Shown: positions 1 through 12,533 of the stretch, piece by piece
Layout: each line of letters starts with the position of its first letter
Position numbering within the stretch: the stretch's first letter is position 1
Assembly (NCBI RefSeq): GCF_000003815.2
Contig: NC_049995.1
Coordinates: 5,812,912-5,876,911 of the forward strand
Direction of reading: 5' to 3'
Length of the DNA: 64,000 nt
Origin: Branchiostoma floridae
Taxonomy: Eukaryota; Chordata; Leptocardii; Amphioxiformes; Branchiostomatidae
Program-made: the position numbers and the translations under genes
Notes under the pieces: model-generated
Databases searched by the model: none
What the model was told of the DNA's origin: nothing
What the model saw: only the letters and a program-made list of their open reading frames with translations

Positions 1-1931
1 CCAAAAAAAAAACACAATACCTCCATTTTCCATTGAGGTAAGAAAACCAGGAAATAAAATGCCACTAACAAAATCACATACCGCAAGGATCAATATTATT
101 GTACATATTGATAAAGGAAATATTCAACCAGACACTATTTTGATTTCAGTAATCATGAGACAAATACGTTATATTAATCATACAGAAAACAACAAATGGA
201 AGTTGCGACCATGCTTTTACACTGATGTAATTTGTCTATAATCTTCATGAACAAATAAACAGGCTAGCACTGTATTGAGTAATGCTATTGAACACTTTTT
301 TTTAGTATTTTACAACCTCACATCTTACCATGGTGAAAAAGTTTAATATTCATTAGCTTAGCTACAGACTTATAATTTTTTGGGTGGAAAATAACAAAAT
401 CGTTGCTGATGCTGTGAGGATTAACTCCTGATTACCAGGTGTTACTGTGCCGGTAAGATAAGTTACACAATGTTACACAAATTCAAACAGAAGATCATTT
501 AGACAGTTCGAAATTTAACACATTGGTCAATCATAAGATTAAAAACTGAACACAAAATGAATGGTCAGAAGAAACATGTGCTTCTACAACCCACATACAT
601 TGCATGATGTATATTGATTTTTTTTTACTGATTTTCAGTAAATACTTAGATAAATAAACAATACTTTAGTAACGGACGCGCTTTGTCATGATTCCAACAA
701 ACAAATCATCAGTACCCTCCAGTCTTTTATGTTGCCATGTTGAAACGTTGAATAATCATCAGTTTTCGCTTAGACTAATAAAGCTTGAGAAGAAATAACA
801 AAATCGTTGCTGATGTTTCATACTCATTATTCATTTTATCAGGTGTTACTGCGCCGGTAAGAAAATCTGTGGCATGTTTGGGGAGCTTTCATCTTCTGTT
901 TACGAAATAACGAAGGGAGGCTTTGACGTCAGCATAATGTCTTCATGAATAGTGACTGTTTATTGTATCAGAGGTAGACGACTCTAAAACTTAAACTTTT
1001 TGATATAATATTCAAGCCGGTTGGAGAATTGCATTGAGGGTTAAATATTAAAAATACACCGTTTCGCACGACTAAAAGTTAGAAGATTGGTCTGATTTTG
1101 TGTTCACTTTGCTCGTGACTGAGTACGTATTTCCTTTCTTCCATCTAGGTTTTTATAACACCACATCAATTAGTGGTCCAGCATATTCGAAGGCAAGTTT
1201 TATAAGGCTACGTCAACTAAATATTGATGCTATCAGCGCACTCATTGATTCTCGCCTGATTTTAGAACGATACAATGTATTTTTCGGCTTCGTGCAACAT
1301 CACGAAAAATTCCAATATGAACAAGAAGGCTGTAATGTAGCTTAAGGCCACAGCAAGTAAATTTTATGGACGGCATCCTCTACAGAATGCAAAAACAATG
1401 AGATACGGCGAAAAAAACAAGATGGGCATAAAAAAACAAGATGGCTAAATATTCAAATTAAGATAGACGTCACAAACGTTGTAACAAGAATTGAAATGGC
1501 AAAACTTGTAGCACAGACAACAAATCATTAATTCATTCCTGTATTCAAGAAGTGAACTAGACGTAGTACAAGAGACACTCGTGTGGTATACTGGTATCAC
1601 TTGCCAAGTTGGCAACTACACTCATGGCTTCCATAGTGATGTCACTTTTGCAACTATCCAACTAGTTTCACTTCTACAACTAGCCATTGCTACTTCGGGG
1701 TTGCTAGTGTCACTTATACGAGTACAATCATTAGGCTACAACACATTTTTTTCCATTTTGGTACTTTCTCGTCATGTTGACCATCTCCGAAGAAGAATAA
1801 AATTCTTTTTTTTTTATATCTGGCGAAAATTAATGAGTGCGCAGATGCCCATAAATTTTACTTCCTGTGGTCTAATCATTGTACTTGTAAAAGTGACACG
1901 AGATAGATATCCATGATCGTAGTTGCAGAAG
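1..1931. other. Gene-free flank, no feature recognised except a short duplicated motif
   Basis: AT-rich sequence with only short chance ORFs. Around 391-460 and 797-866 the same segment occurs twice: a shared lead-in (AACAAAATCGTTGCTGATG), then diverged sequence, then a conserved core, GTGTTACTGYGCCGGTAAG, preceded by CAG in both. The core looks like a tiny exon between splice signals but could equally be a duplicated repeat fragment. No RNA gene or promoter was recognised. Confidence 0.4.
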
Positions 1932-3232
1932 TCAAACTAAACTCGGCACAAAAAGTTTGGAATATGAACTTTGGCTGATCATATTTCCGTTGTTTTTGCA
2001 TCAATTTTAATGTGTTATATATCAATAGAAAGCGTGTGTGATTTCCTTTTATATGGTATCAAACTCCTCATGATTTTAAATTCGTGAAAAGAGCACCAGG
2101 GTTACTTACGTCAGTGGGTCACGAAAAAAATGTGCCCAAATTTCAATTTTTGTGTTCAACTCTGTATCATCCTGCTTGTATGGGTGTGGGTGTCAAGGAT
2201 TCAATCTATCCTTTTTTCACGTAATCTTTGGTATACAGAACATCCAAGTTTATCTTCAACATTTGAGGAGATTATATGTGTATTTTGGGTGTTGGATGAC
2301 CGATTCGAAGTGTGGATGCGGCAAGGAGAATGCCACGCCGACTGTCGCACGGATAGAGCGTAACAGCGCGTAGCGCTTGTTGTGGTGTATGTATGGCTGC
2401 CACAGGAAAAACAAGGTTGGCTATCATCCCAGACAAGACAACCTCAATACTGTGAGATACAGGGACACCATTCTCCATTCAGTATTCAGTCGCAATGTCT
2501 TACCCCTTCAATATGGGGACGAAGGACATTCTGTAAGAATACACCGCCCGTCCACGCACACAGACTGCATTGATCCATGCTCTGTGTGACAGCAGTTGGA
2601 AACTAACACATGCAGAATTGTTTTGGGTCCGGCACACCAGCTGACGAGGTATGACATTGCGAGTGCATGGAAAATGATGTCCCTGTATCTCACAGCATTG
2701 AGGTTGTCTTGTCTGGGATGAGGGTGAACTTCGTTTTTCGTGTGGCAGCCATACATACAGCACACCATGACACTGCCTCCACCAAGCGCTACGCGCTGTT
2801 ACGCTCTATCCGTGCGACAGTCAGCGTGGCATTCTCCTTGCCGCCTCCACACCTCGATTCGGTCATCAACAGCCAAAAGGGCACACATACTCTTCTCAAA
2901 TGTTAAAGATGAACTTGGATGCTCTGTATACCAAAGATTACGTGAAAAAAAGGGTAAATTGAATCATTGACACCCACACCCATACCAGCAGGATGATACA
3001 GAGTTGAACACAAAAATTGAAATTTGGGCACTTTTTTTCGTGACCCACTGACGTAAGTAGCCCTGGTGCTCGTTCCAAGAATTTATAGCCATAAGGAGTT
3101 TGATACCATATGAAAGGAAATCACACACGCTTTCTATTGATATATAACACATCAAAATTGATGCAGAAACAACGGAAATATGATCAGCCAAAGTTAATAT
3201 TCCAAACTTTTTGTGCCGAGTTTAGTTGGATA
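1932..3232. mobile_element. Long foldback element made of inverted copies of a Tc1/mariner-like transposase fragment
   Basis: The first 600 or so bases reappear as reverse complement in the last 600. The outer ends read AACTCGGCACAAAAAGTTTG near 1940 and the complementary CAAACTTTTTGTGCCGAGTT near 3205-3224. The arms include the same temperature-register of phrases: GATCATATTTCCGTTGTTT, GAAAGCGTGTGTGATTTCC and a stretch that in broken frames reads like the GNLNAVRYRD region of Tc1/mariner transposases (NLNAVRYRD on the minus strand near 2690, NLNTVRYRD on plus near 2440). No frame is open across a transposase, so it is non-autonomous or dead. The inverted symmetry is seen directly; the mariner origin is inferred from one motif. 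Confidence 0.6.
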
Positions 3233-3329
3233 CTTGTCAATGTAACACCACTATGGATACCATGAGTGCAGTTATCATCTTGGTAAGGGATACCTGTATA
3301 TATACCACACTAATGTTACTTTTACTGCA

Positions 3330-3440
3330 CTTGTGCACTTCTTGTTTGTTTGTTTGTTTATTTATTTCGATTTCCAATAAGATTTTACAATGATTATCAT
3401 AAACTCTATTCTTCCTGGAGTCGTCTAACAACATTACAAA
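3330..3440 (-). mobile_element. Probable retrotransposon 3' tail with (AAAC)n end, minus strand
   Basis: On plus this is a (GTTT)n run followed by TTATTTATTTCGATTTCC. Read on minus it is a short 3' UTR-like segment with AATAAA-like motifs ending in (AAAC)n, the tail type also seen at 45960 and 53235. Too short to assign to a family. Confidence 0.3.
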
Positions 3441-4767
3441 ACAAATTCTTGAATGAATGGATGCCTTGTTGGCTGTGATCATGCCATATTCTGTGACTTT
3501 AGGTCTTGTTACAACGTTTAGATTTGTCTATTTTGAAAAGTTAGCCATCTTTTTTTCCCCACCTTGGTTTTCGCACTTAGATTTAGTTCCTCGATCCTGT
3601 GTTAGACAAAAAATACAATATACAGACAAAAAAGGGGCCGATGCCATGAATTTCGAAAATGCCGTTTTTTTTCTTTAAATTGAAAATGCATCCCCTATCA
3701 TACACTGTTTTCCTGAGACCATTCAATAAAAACAATATGTTAAAAAAAGAACACGCCATTGAGAAGAAAATTGAAGTACAGGGAAGGGATATTCTTATGT
3801 ATAGATATTAGGCATAAATATTCTTGGCATCGGTTTTTTTATAGATGATAGTCGCTGTGTGTATTTTATCTCACAAGGAGTACATAATCGACCAGTTTTC
3901 ACTTTGTGCACGGTAGAATGTCCTGCAATACTAACCTGTCTTGATAGGAGACGCTGTTGGACCGTCTATTGTCACAGTCAAACTTCCTAGAAACATGTAT
4001 GAAACAGTTCATGTGATGCTTGTGTTTTGTTTTTGCACGTTACTTCAACATCTATGTTTTCTATGCTTCTATGTTTGTGTTATGCATTTCTTATATCTAC
4101 TTGTCTGCATTCCGTTTTATTGATTTACGGCGACCCTACCTTAGAAACACATGGATGCTTACACATGTGTCACATTTGTCCACCATTGTTATAAATCATT
4201 AACTTTTGAAAATCTACTCACTGGACTCAAAGGTTATCTTCTTGCTAATACACTGAGGACTGAGTGCCACACACATAATTGTAGCGTAATGCAACGGAGT
4301 CCAATAGACGTAGGCGTCACTGGTAAGAATGACTTACAAATGTAAAGTTAACCAGTACTTGGAAACAGGTAAATAGTATTCAGGGGTGGGAGCTATAAAA
4401 AGAATTCCAGTATTCAATACATGGTACCGGTTAAGCTAAGCAAAACAATTACTCAAAAACATATTTACCTACATATCAAACCTCAAGTCTTTACCCCCAC
4501 TGCAAAGCTGATATTTGTCTGGTTTGTTTTGGTTACAAAAAGCTCGAAGTCAACTCCGGCATTTCAAAGACTAACAGCCAGGAGATTGTCACCCCCTGTC
4601 CTAATGGAGCAGTCCAGCTGTCAGCTAAAGTATTGTACTAAAGGTCAAAGTATGCCATGGGGCACATTTTCTTTGCCAGATTTTAAAAATACACCTGCTT
4701 CAGTCCTCCAGCAGAAAACTAGAGATCCGCCAGGTGCTGTCGACTGCGCCCTGCCCCCCTCCCCATC
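3441..4767. other. Upstream region of the sulfatase gene, nothing specific recognised
   Basis: No conserved ORF and no clear core promoter was found. The open frame across 4421-4798 overlaps the true first exon in a different frame and has no recognisable domain. The transcription start of the sulfatase gene, possibly with a non-coding exon, should lie here, but I cannot place it. Confidence 0.3.
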
Positions 4768-7700
4768 ATGGCGCGACTTGTATTGTTCGCCTTCCTGACC
4801 GTCGTCCTAACGTTATCCCGAGGAGACGATCGGCCCAACTTCGTCTTTTTCGTGGCCGACGATTTGGGAATCGGTGATGTCGGCTGCTTCGGAAACGATA
4901 CGATCCGGTAAGGACGAAGCTCAGAGCCTCTATACGGAGTACGATTTTGTTGGCGACGCCTCAGGGGCGGAGGGAATCTTTTACGACGTACTGGTGACGT
5001 ACTATTTTAGCCTGGTAATCATCCCATTGTGAGTCCGGGGTTCGTGCGACAGTTGAGATTTAGTTATTATCCAGCTGCTGTGAAAATCAGCTATCAGAAA
5101 AAAAAGAACAAGACTTTAGCCAGTGATACACCTACGCATGTCGGACCATGGGCTGGTTAACGATTTGTTGTTATTTTACAGCGAGGCCGTATACGTAAAA
5201 GAACCTAACGTTGACAACGATATTACTACTAATACCTATTCTGTCCTGGTACGAAACAGCTCAAAATCTCCTGAATTAGGCAAACACGTTGTATGAACTG
5301 GGGTGGGGTGGGGTGGGGGCTTCATGTAAAGGCGACAGCTTTTGCCAAGGAATGCGTTTTATGTTACAGGTGTAATCTGATATTTTAGTCAAGTTTTCTT
5401 GTTGTCAGTCTACGTAGTTTACGTAGTTTGCTCAGGGAAAGTGAGTGCCTACCGCTTTAATGAACTTTGACACACTTTCTTCTGGGTTATTGACCGACAG
5501 GATGAACAGTGCCCACGCGTAGTTGCACTAAGAACAGGGCTTATGGACACAACAAAGCATACAAAGCTCGTGACTTTGTATGTTCTACTACAAACAGTCC
5601 CATCAAGTTGTATGACGACTAGTCACGGTTTCAAGTTTGTTGCTCTATGTTGCTTTCGTCGTCTATTTTGTAATTCTATTCTTGACTATATAGACACGGT
5701 GGTCAAAAACGGGCTCAAAACCTCCCATGTCTAGCCGAATTCGAACCTTATTCCTTGATGTTCCATCTGACGTAATTCGAATTAGGTCATCTGCGGTCAC
5801 TGCAGGTAAAACCGTGCTTTCTGGTATTTTCCCCCCAACTAGCTTGAATCAGGCGAAAAATATAGTTTTTAACCAATATAAACAATTTTCTGGACAGTAC
5901 ATCTATGCTTTCACTTTGTTGCGGACCTGTAATATGTAACGAAGCTACTGGCGTTTTTGTTGGTGACCTTGAATATCATAAGTGTTGTTTACACCCGTAT
6001 CAATTACACCCTCCCGCTATCCGTGCGGCCTGACATGAGTGCAAACATCGTTTAAGATCTCCACCAAGAAGAGTCCAGCTTAACTCATTGACGGCTCGAA
6101 ATGACCGCAACGGTTTTCCCGAGATTTCTGTTTTTGGGATTTTTAAAAAATGCCTTCGATTTTGAATAATTGGTAATTAAGTGCGAAAAATGCCATTTTT
6201 ATGCATATTTTTGTCTGTAACTTTGCTTAATATTAAAAATCAAAAAATCCCCAAAACAGAAAATTTTATTTGCCTCTCAGATGACGAAAAATATAAAAAT
6301 CGAGAATTTTCCATGGCACTTGCAATTGCGGCCCATCTTATCAAGAGTATGGTCAAATTGAAGGCCTTCCTTGAAACAGAAAATAATCGTCTTTGGAAGC
6401 AAAATAGGAACAAAACAGTTATCTCAATTCAAACGGGAAGACTCAAACTATCTGAAATTGCGAATTTAATCTTATTTTTAATACATTTTCCTTGTCATAA
6501 CATTTTGTTTGTTTTGAAATATTTTACGGTTAGCAAATAGTAGGCCTCTTGTAACCCGATACTCTGTCGAACTCGCATAGCAACGGGTAAGAATACCGTA
6601 GCAACCGACCGCCGTGAGATATGTAAAGTCCATCATACGAAAATTACTGTAATTGTACTCTTTGTGCCAGTAAATTTGCTTACAGATCCATGTAACTGAC
6701 GTATTTAAATGGTTGTGCTACGACTAACCAACTTAGAATTCGAAGCAGACACAAACTCTGCAGAAAAAAACTAAAGCAAATGAATCAAAGCTTACAAAAG
6801 AAACAAATCAAACATCAAGCCTGAAAAACTTCAATTCTTTTTTTCCTAGTATCTCCTGTCAAACATAACGTAGTGTATAATTTTTGTTGTTGCATGCATT
6901 TTTTTCAGAACTCCAAATATCGACAGTATCGCTGCTAAGGGAGCCAAGTTGACCCAGCACCTGGCTGCCGCACCTGTCTGTACCCCCAGCAGAGCTGCCT
7001 TCCTCACCGGACGATACCCTATCAGATATGGTAAGATCCTTTTTCCCTAATGTCTTGTTGTATCAACGCCTGTGTCATGCCACGGACAAATTTTCTAACT
7101 GGGGTCCAGTTGAGAGCAGAGGTACAGAGACAGCTTTAATTACATGGATATGGGATTTTAAAATACCATTGGGAGTCCAATAATCCACCAAACTGATTCC
7201 TTTGTAGAAAATTACCATTGTTTTGAGTATTGCCAGTTCTCAAGTTTCCACAGACAATCAGGTTCAGGTCCGGACCTGGAAATGATCGGGACCTACACCT
7301 GAATTTTCTGTACTGGTACCTTCCCCTATCAACAATAGCTAGATTTTTTTCTTTCTGTCCTTTCACATCTTACTCTTTGACTTTAGATTTATTTTGGCAT
7401 TCTATGGCATTAGTTATCTGTTATCTGATACTTCAATCTAAGGAATATTTGTGCTCATTTTACAGCTGCTTTGCACAATTTATTGTGTGGTCGAAAACTT
7501 CTTTTTTTTTTGAAACGGCCGAAAATTGGTGCGAGCGCGGATGTCATCCGTATAATGAAATCAACATGGCCTTACAACGAAAACTTGAACACATTCTTAG
7601 TTAGTTGATGATTGCTATACTCGGTCAGAGGTTGTAGGAATCGACCATGAATTATGGCACAGTATTGATTATGGCACTGGATCATTACTGTTTTCTTTTC

Positions 7701-10484
7701 TTTAATATTTCAGGGATGGCTGGAAGGGACTTACCGATGGCTTTTGTACAGCTGGCCATCCCATCCGGTTTACCGAGGTCAGAGGTCACATTGCCCCAAC
7801 TGGCAAAGGATCATGGGTACCAAACAGCATTACTGGGTGAGTTTAGATTAATTTATTTAAAAATCTAAAGGGTATTCTCTTCAGTTACCAAGCAGGTTCT
7901 CAAAAGTAGAGGAATTGTTTTTGGTGTATCTGCGTACCTGTCTGTTTGCTTTTTCGGATACCTGTGGTCATATTTGGACCTTTTGAAGGATTGAAATGAA
8001 AGCTTTTGGCTGGACAGTTAGTAGGATCTTATTAGTAGTTTGGTTACTTCTTTTTCTTTACAGGAAAATGGCATCTTGGTCTAAACTGCGCATGGGCAGG
8101 AGACCACTGCCACCACCCCAGTGATTTCGGTTTCGACTACTTTTACGGACTTCCCCTTAGCAACGGCCTAGACTGTGATCCAGAGGCAAAACAAACGATT
8201 GGACAGTATATTGCCCGGCTTCTTTACCGTCACCTGCGGTTGTGGGAGATATCGACGTCTATTTTTGTTGTCATCTTGGCTCTCAAGTACTTCAAGTACA
8301 TTCAATGGAAAACGTTGTTTCTTTTGTCCACATTTGGTTGGTCACTTGTGGCCTGTCCTTACGTAGCCCTGACCAATGGGAGACGCCTAAACTGCGTGAT
8401 GATGAGAGATGATGACATCATAGAAATGCCATTCAACATCTCCACCATCACTCCAAGAATGACACTAGAAGCCGTTAGATTCCTCCAAGAAAGCAAAACC
8501 AAAAACGAACCCTTCTTATTGGAGGTCTCCTACTGGAACGTGCACACTGCCCTTGTTCCTTATAAGGAATTCCGCGGGAAAAGTCGACACGGTCTCTATG
8601 GCGACAGCGTGGAGGAGATGGACTGGAGTATCGGGGTTGTCATGGCAACGTTAGAACGGCTCGGTCTGACGGACAACACGTTTGTGTACTTCACGTCTGA
8701 CAACGGCGGCCATATTGAAACTGGGGAAGAAGGAGGGTCGAACGGCATATATAAGGGTAAAATAAAACAATAGTTATGATCCATAGAATTGATGCAAATA
8801 GGGACACCAACATGGCGGTCAGCACCTGCCTGCTTCATTGATATGGAAAGTAGATGAACACACAATTGGAAATATATATATACAAGCTACACATGAATTA
8901 AGATTCAGAATGAATTTTATACAGAAATGGGGCCCTCACAATTCGTTGGTCTGTCACATCGCACAATTAAAATTTGATAGCATTCGCATTTCATCAAATC
9001 AAGCTCATCGTTTTTGCAAAACTTATAAAAATCCTTATCATACATCATGATGTTTTGCTTTCACAGGAGGCAAAGGCCAAGGAGGCTCTGAAGGGGGAAT
9101 CCGTATGCCTACAGTTGTGCAGTGGCCCAGGTATTTTCAAAACAACACCCTAATATCTAACTCTATCCCGTTAACAACGTAACTACATCTTAGCGATTCT
9201 AAATTGATCTTAAAGTTATAATCCAACACATTGCTCGTTTTACATCGATTCATACAAAACATTTGCCAAATGAATCACTTAATGCAATGCTGTGGGTTCT
9301 CTTTGCGCATGCCTAGCTAAGATGCCTTTATTTCATGTAGCGAAGGTAAGCTTTATCCGTAGGGTAACCTATATCGTTTGTTTCTTAAAACAGTACATTC
9401 GGGTATATCAAGTTGACGGATGATGGATGAGAATTGCAACACTTTCAAAATACAATATACTGCATTTTTTAAACCACCGTTCGTCGAATTTGATATCCCT
9501 AAACACCTTGTTCTTAAAAACAACGGGTATAGGTTAACCCACGGATAAAGGTGAACTAGCGTTACCTGCGGGTTCAGTTGGGATCTGCCAGGTAGAAATG
9601 TATATACTTTGTAATTGTTACAGGAAGATCAAGCCCGGTACTGTAGTAACAGAGGCCACCAGCCAGATGGACATTTTCCCCACGGTAGCAGACATCCTCA
9701 AGGCCCCACTTCCCCAGGACAGGGTGATGGACGGGCGGAACATCTTGCCGTTGCTAGGCGGGGCCCTGGTGACGTCACCTCATGAATTCCTGTTCCACTA
9801 CTGTGGGGGACATCTACACGCTGTTAGGTACATGCCAAGGGAAGGTGAGCTTGTTTGTTACAGGTTTGCGATAGAAAAACATGTATTGGTTTTACTGGCG
9901 TCCATGGGCGTAGCCATTCTGTTTCCCTAAGGGAGTGGTCTATGATGGGAAGGGATGTCGTCATTTTAATGTCTTAATTATGACATGGAATGTTATGAGC
10001 GTGTTTTTGTGATAGCAAAACCTATATTGGCTTTTCTGGCGTCCTTGGGCGCAGCCATTTTGTTTTCCAAGGAGTGGTGTATGATAGAAAGGGATGTTCC
10101 GTTTTTCCTACAGGAAATGTTACGTGGAAAGCCCACTTTGTTTCCTACAACTGGGACCCCGGTACTACAGGCTGCTTCTCCCTGCGCATCTGCCGGTGCG
10201 CAGGTCAAGAGGTCACCTACAATGATCCGCCATTGCTGTATGACGTCACTAGCGATCCCACTGAAGACCGACTAATCAGCGTCGGCTCTGACCCTAGATA
10301 CCCAATAGTCATCGACGTCATCAAAAAGGCCGTGGAAGAGCATGTAGACTCTCTGACTGAAGTTGAAAATCAGTTCGGGGTGTCAAATTTCATCCCTCGT
10401 CCCTGGTTACAGGAATGTTGTAACTTTCCTTTCTGCGATTGTCAGGAGAATGTCAATTTGTCTTCTCTTCGAATCAACGGCTAA
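4768..10484 (+). CDS. STS-like: Steryl-sulfatase-like arylsulfatase, seven exons, 577 residues
   Basis: Exons: 4768-4907, 6909-7030, 7714-7836, 8064-8756, 9067-9130, 9624-9844, 10114-10484. All introns are GT/AG and phases agree (1734 nt). The product should hydrolyse sulfate esters, by homology of steroids or similar lipids, in the ER or lysosome lumen. A signal peptide covers residues 1-19. The sulfatase core is complete: metal ligands D31/D32 (VADDLG), formylglycine site C71 in CTPSR with R75, K130/H132 in GKWHLG, H289, D341/N342 in TSDNGG, and K362 in GGKG. Residues about 192-231 form a hydrophobic hairpin in the middle of the catalytic domain, the membrane anchor typical of human STS, whose length (583) is also close. 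The C-terminal part is Cys-rich (ICRC, ECCN, CDC). Human STS has Gln where N342 stands; Asn is usual in other sulfatases. Substrate is inferred only. Confidence 0.93.
9344..9556. mobile_element. MITE with terminal inverted repeats, in sulfatase intron 5
   Basis: The left end (AGCTTTATCCGTAGGGTAAC) and right end (GGTTAACCCACGGATAAAGG) are imperfect inverted repeats, and TTCTTAAAA motifs recur inside both arms. Half copies of the same family occur at about 18515-18640 and 46652-46720. No coding capacity. Confidence 0.55.
9864..10098. repeat. Local tandem duplication in sulfatase intron 6
   Basis: About 95 bases starting at 9864 (GCGATAGAAAAACATGTATT, CTGGCGTCCATGGGCG) are repeated with changes from about 10004. 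The second copy runs up to the acceptor of the last exon at 10111-10113; the first copy lacks a matching TTTCCTACAG acceptor. Confidence 0.7.
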
Positions 10485-10579
10485 TCATAAACCATTTGTA
10501 AGTTATGGTTTAAAAGCTAGGCGTTTCGGAATGTCGGAAAATCAGCACAATCAAAGACAAAGGTTGTGCCTCCGGTTAG

Positions 10580-10585
10580 AATAAA
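10580..10585 (+). terminator. Poly(A) signal AATAAA of the sulfatase gene
   Basis: First AATAAA after the stop codon, 96 bases downstream, in AT-rich sequence. It would give a short 3' UTR. Confidence 0.55.
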
Positions 10586-11261
10586 TAGGTTCGCGATTTT
10601 AAGTACGTAGACGCAGAGAAATACAGTTGCATAAATGTCCATACATACTTTACTATTGTATACGGGACATTCGCCTTTGGCATACTATCCACAAATGGTT
10701 TCGCTGCACATATTTTCTCTGTACGTTATCTATTTATCTATATTGATTAATCTTTCTTTATATACATACAATCAAAGATATTATAATACTTGATATAATA
10801 GTATACATTATTGGTTTCTAATACATCTACGAATTTGTGAACTGTATTGTTAGTTCCAACGAAAAAATACCTATGTTTTCGTCACCGGTTTGTTCATCGC
10901 CAGAGAACATGTTTTTTTTTTTCAATCAAGTACAAACGGAGCCTGTATATATCATCATTACAGATGATATGCGGCCCATACAAATAATAACAATCCTTAT
11001 ACTGCTCTTACAACGTAAAGGAAAAGGGTATGTCAAATTACAGTGAAGGCCTCAAATACGTTATAATTTCTGTTGTGATCTATGCAGTATTACCATCAAC
11101 TAAAATCTTTAAAAACATTTGTACCTGTGGGCACTTATAATAGCAAATAAAACTAGCACTAGGAATAAGATGTTCAAAAGCCAATGGTAAAAAGGAATGC
11201 CAGATATATAAAACCATATATGGCCACGCAAACTTGGTCTATCGACTATTGTGCGAACTCT
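10586..11261. other. Intergenic AT-rich stretch
   Basis: No gene, RNA or structured repeat recognised. The short open frame at 10837-11046 has no recognisable features. Confidence 0.4.
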
Positions 11262-12335
11262 TTATTACCTCCATGAAATGTCATGGAGGTTATATTTTAC
11301 CCCGCGTTTGTCTGTCTGTGTGTGTGTCTGTGTGTGTGTCTGTGTGTAAACAACATAACTCAAGAACGGCTGGGTGAATTGGTTTCATACTCGGTGTGTT
11401 GGTAGTGTGTGATGAAAGCTGGAAATGATTACATTTTGGACCCCTAGCGACTTCCCTTGGTACTGCAGCGCAACTTCCGGTTTTGCTATCTCGTGTTCTG
11501 AACATGCTATGGTCACGACTTTAAAGTGTAAGATAGCTCTTGTGCTCAGGAAGAAGTGACATAAGTTTGGGCCCCCTAGCGGCTAGTTTTGGGAAAGCAG
11601 GGGCATTTTTGTCAAAAACTTCTGACGAGGATAACTCAAGAAGGGAACAACGGATTTTCATGATTTTTGGTATGTAGGTACCTTAGACAATGTTGTACAA
11701 GATAAGATACTAATTATGCAAAATAGGCGTACATTTGCATAATTAATGAGGATATTCTATCATAGCAGTTTTTTCAATGTATCTCTTGTCCCGGACGTGA
11801 TATGGTCGTGACATTTAGGTGGTAGATAGTTTTTAGCGTCATAACAAAGTGGGGCAAGTTTCAGCCCCCTAACATGTAATTTTAGAACTGCAGGGGCGTT
11901 TTTGTCAAGACACTCCAAAGAGGATAACTGCAGAAGGGATTGACGGATTGGCATCATATTAGGTATGCAGGCACCTTAGGCAAAGATGTTCATAATGATA
12001 TACATGTTATGCAAGTGAGGACTTCATTTGCATAATTAATGAGGAAATTGTATAATTCCATTGTTTCCAATAACTGGACTTCAATAAATGTAACACATGT
12101 TAATTATGATAGGTGGAATATAAGCAGATACCAAATATGGTAATGAGGAACTTATTTGCATAATTTATGTAAAAATTGCAAAACCGCTTTATGATTAATA
12201 ATGGAAATTTTATAATTGACATGTGTACGCCTGTCAATGATGAACAACACCATGCATAAATTATGTTAATGTATTAGTCAATTGCATGAAATTTACAAAA
12301 GCTCTAAATTTTCATGGAGGTATGAGGTCGCCGAA
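11262..12335. mobile_element. Non-autonomous DNA transposon with ACCTCCATGAAA termini
   Basis: It opens with ACCTCCATGAAATGTCATGG and closes with TTTTCATGGAGGT, an inverted pair about 1.05 kb apart. The inside holds a (GT)n/(CTGT)n patch and repeated phrases such as GCATAATTAATGAGG (near 11735 and 12027) and AACTCAAGAA (near 11358 and 11632). There is no transposase frame. It lies between the convergent 3' ends of the sulfatase and FAM151 genes. Confidence 0.5.
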
Positions 12336-12533
12336 CTCTAGTTTGGAATTCTTTTCTTCTTTCACTCAACTAAGTTATTTGATTAAAAAGTTTTTCTTTG
12401 AATTTATAAATGTCATAAAAATGTCAACTCTCACTGTACAAAAGACTTCCTCAGCGTAGGTCAATCGGCTATCTTTCACAACTACATATTAAATTTGTAA
12501 TTTTCTATAAGTACAATATCATTGACCATCGTG

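Noticed and set aside
2272..2768. Several open frames of 60-90 residues on both strands
   Set aside because: They arise from the decayed transposase arms of the foldback element, and no frame is continuous.
4421..4798. 125-residue open frame before the sulfatase gene
   Set aside because: It overlaps the signal-peptide exon in another frame and shows no domain or codon pattern.
6181..6540. 119-residue open frame in sulfatase intron 1
   Set aside because: AT-rich low-complexity translation inside an intron, without splice or domain support.
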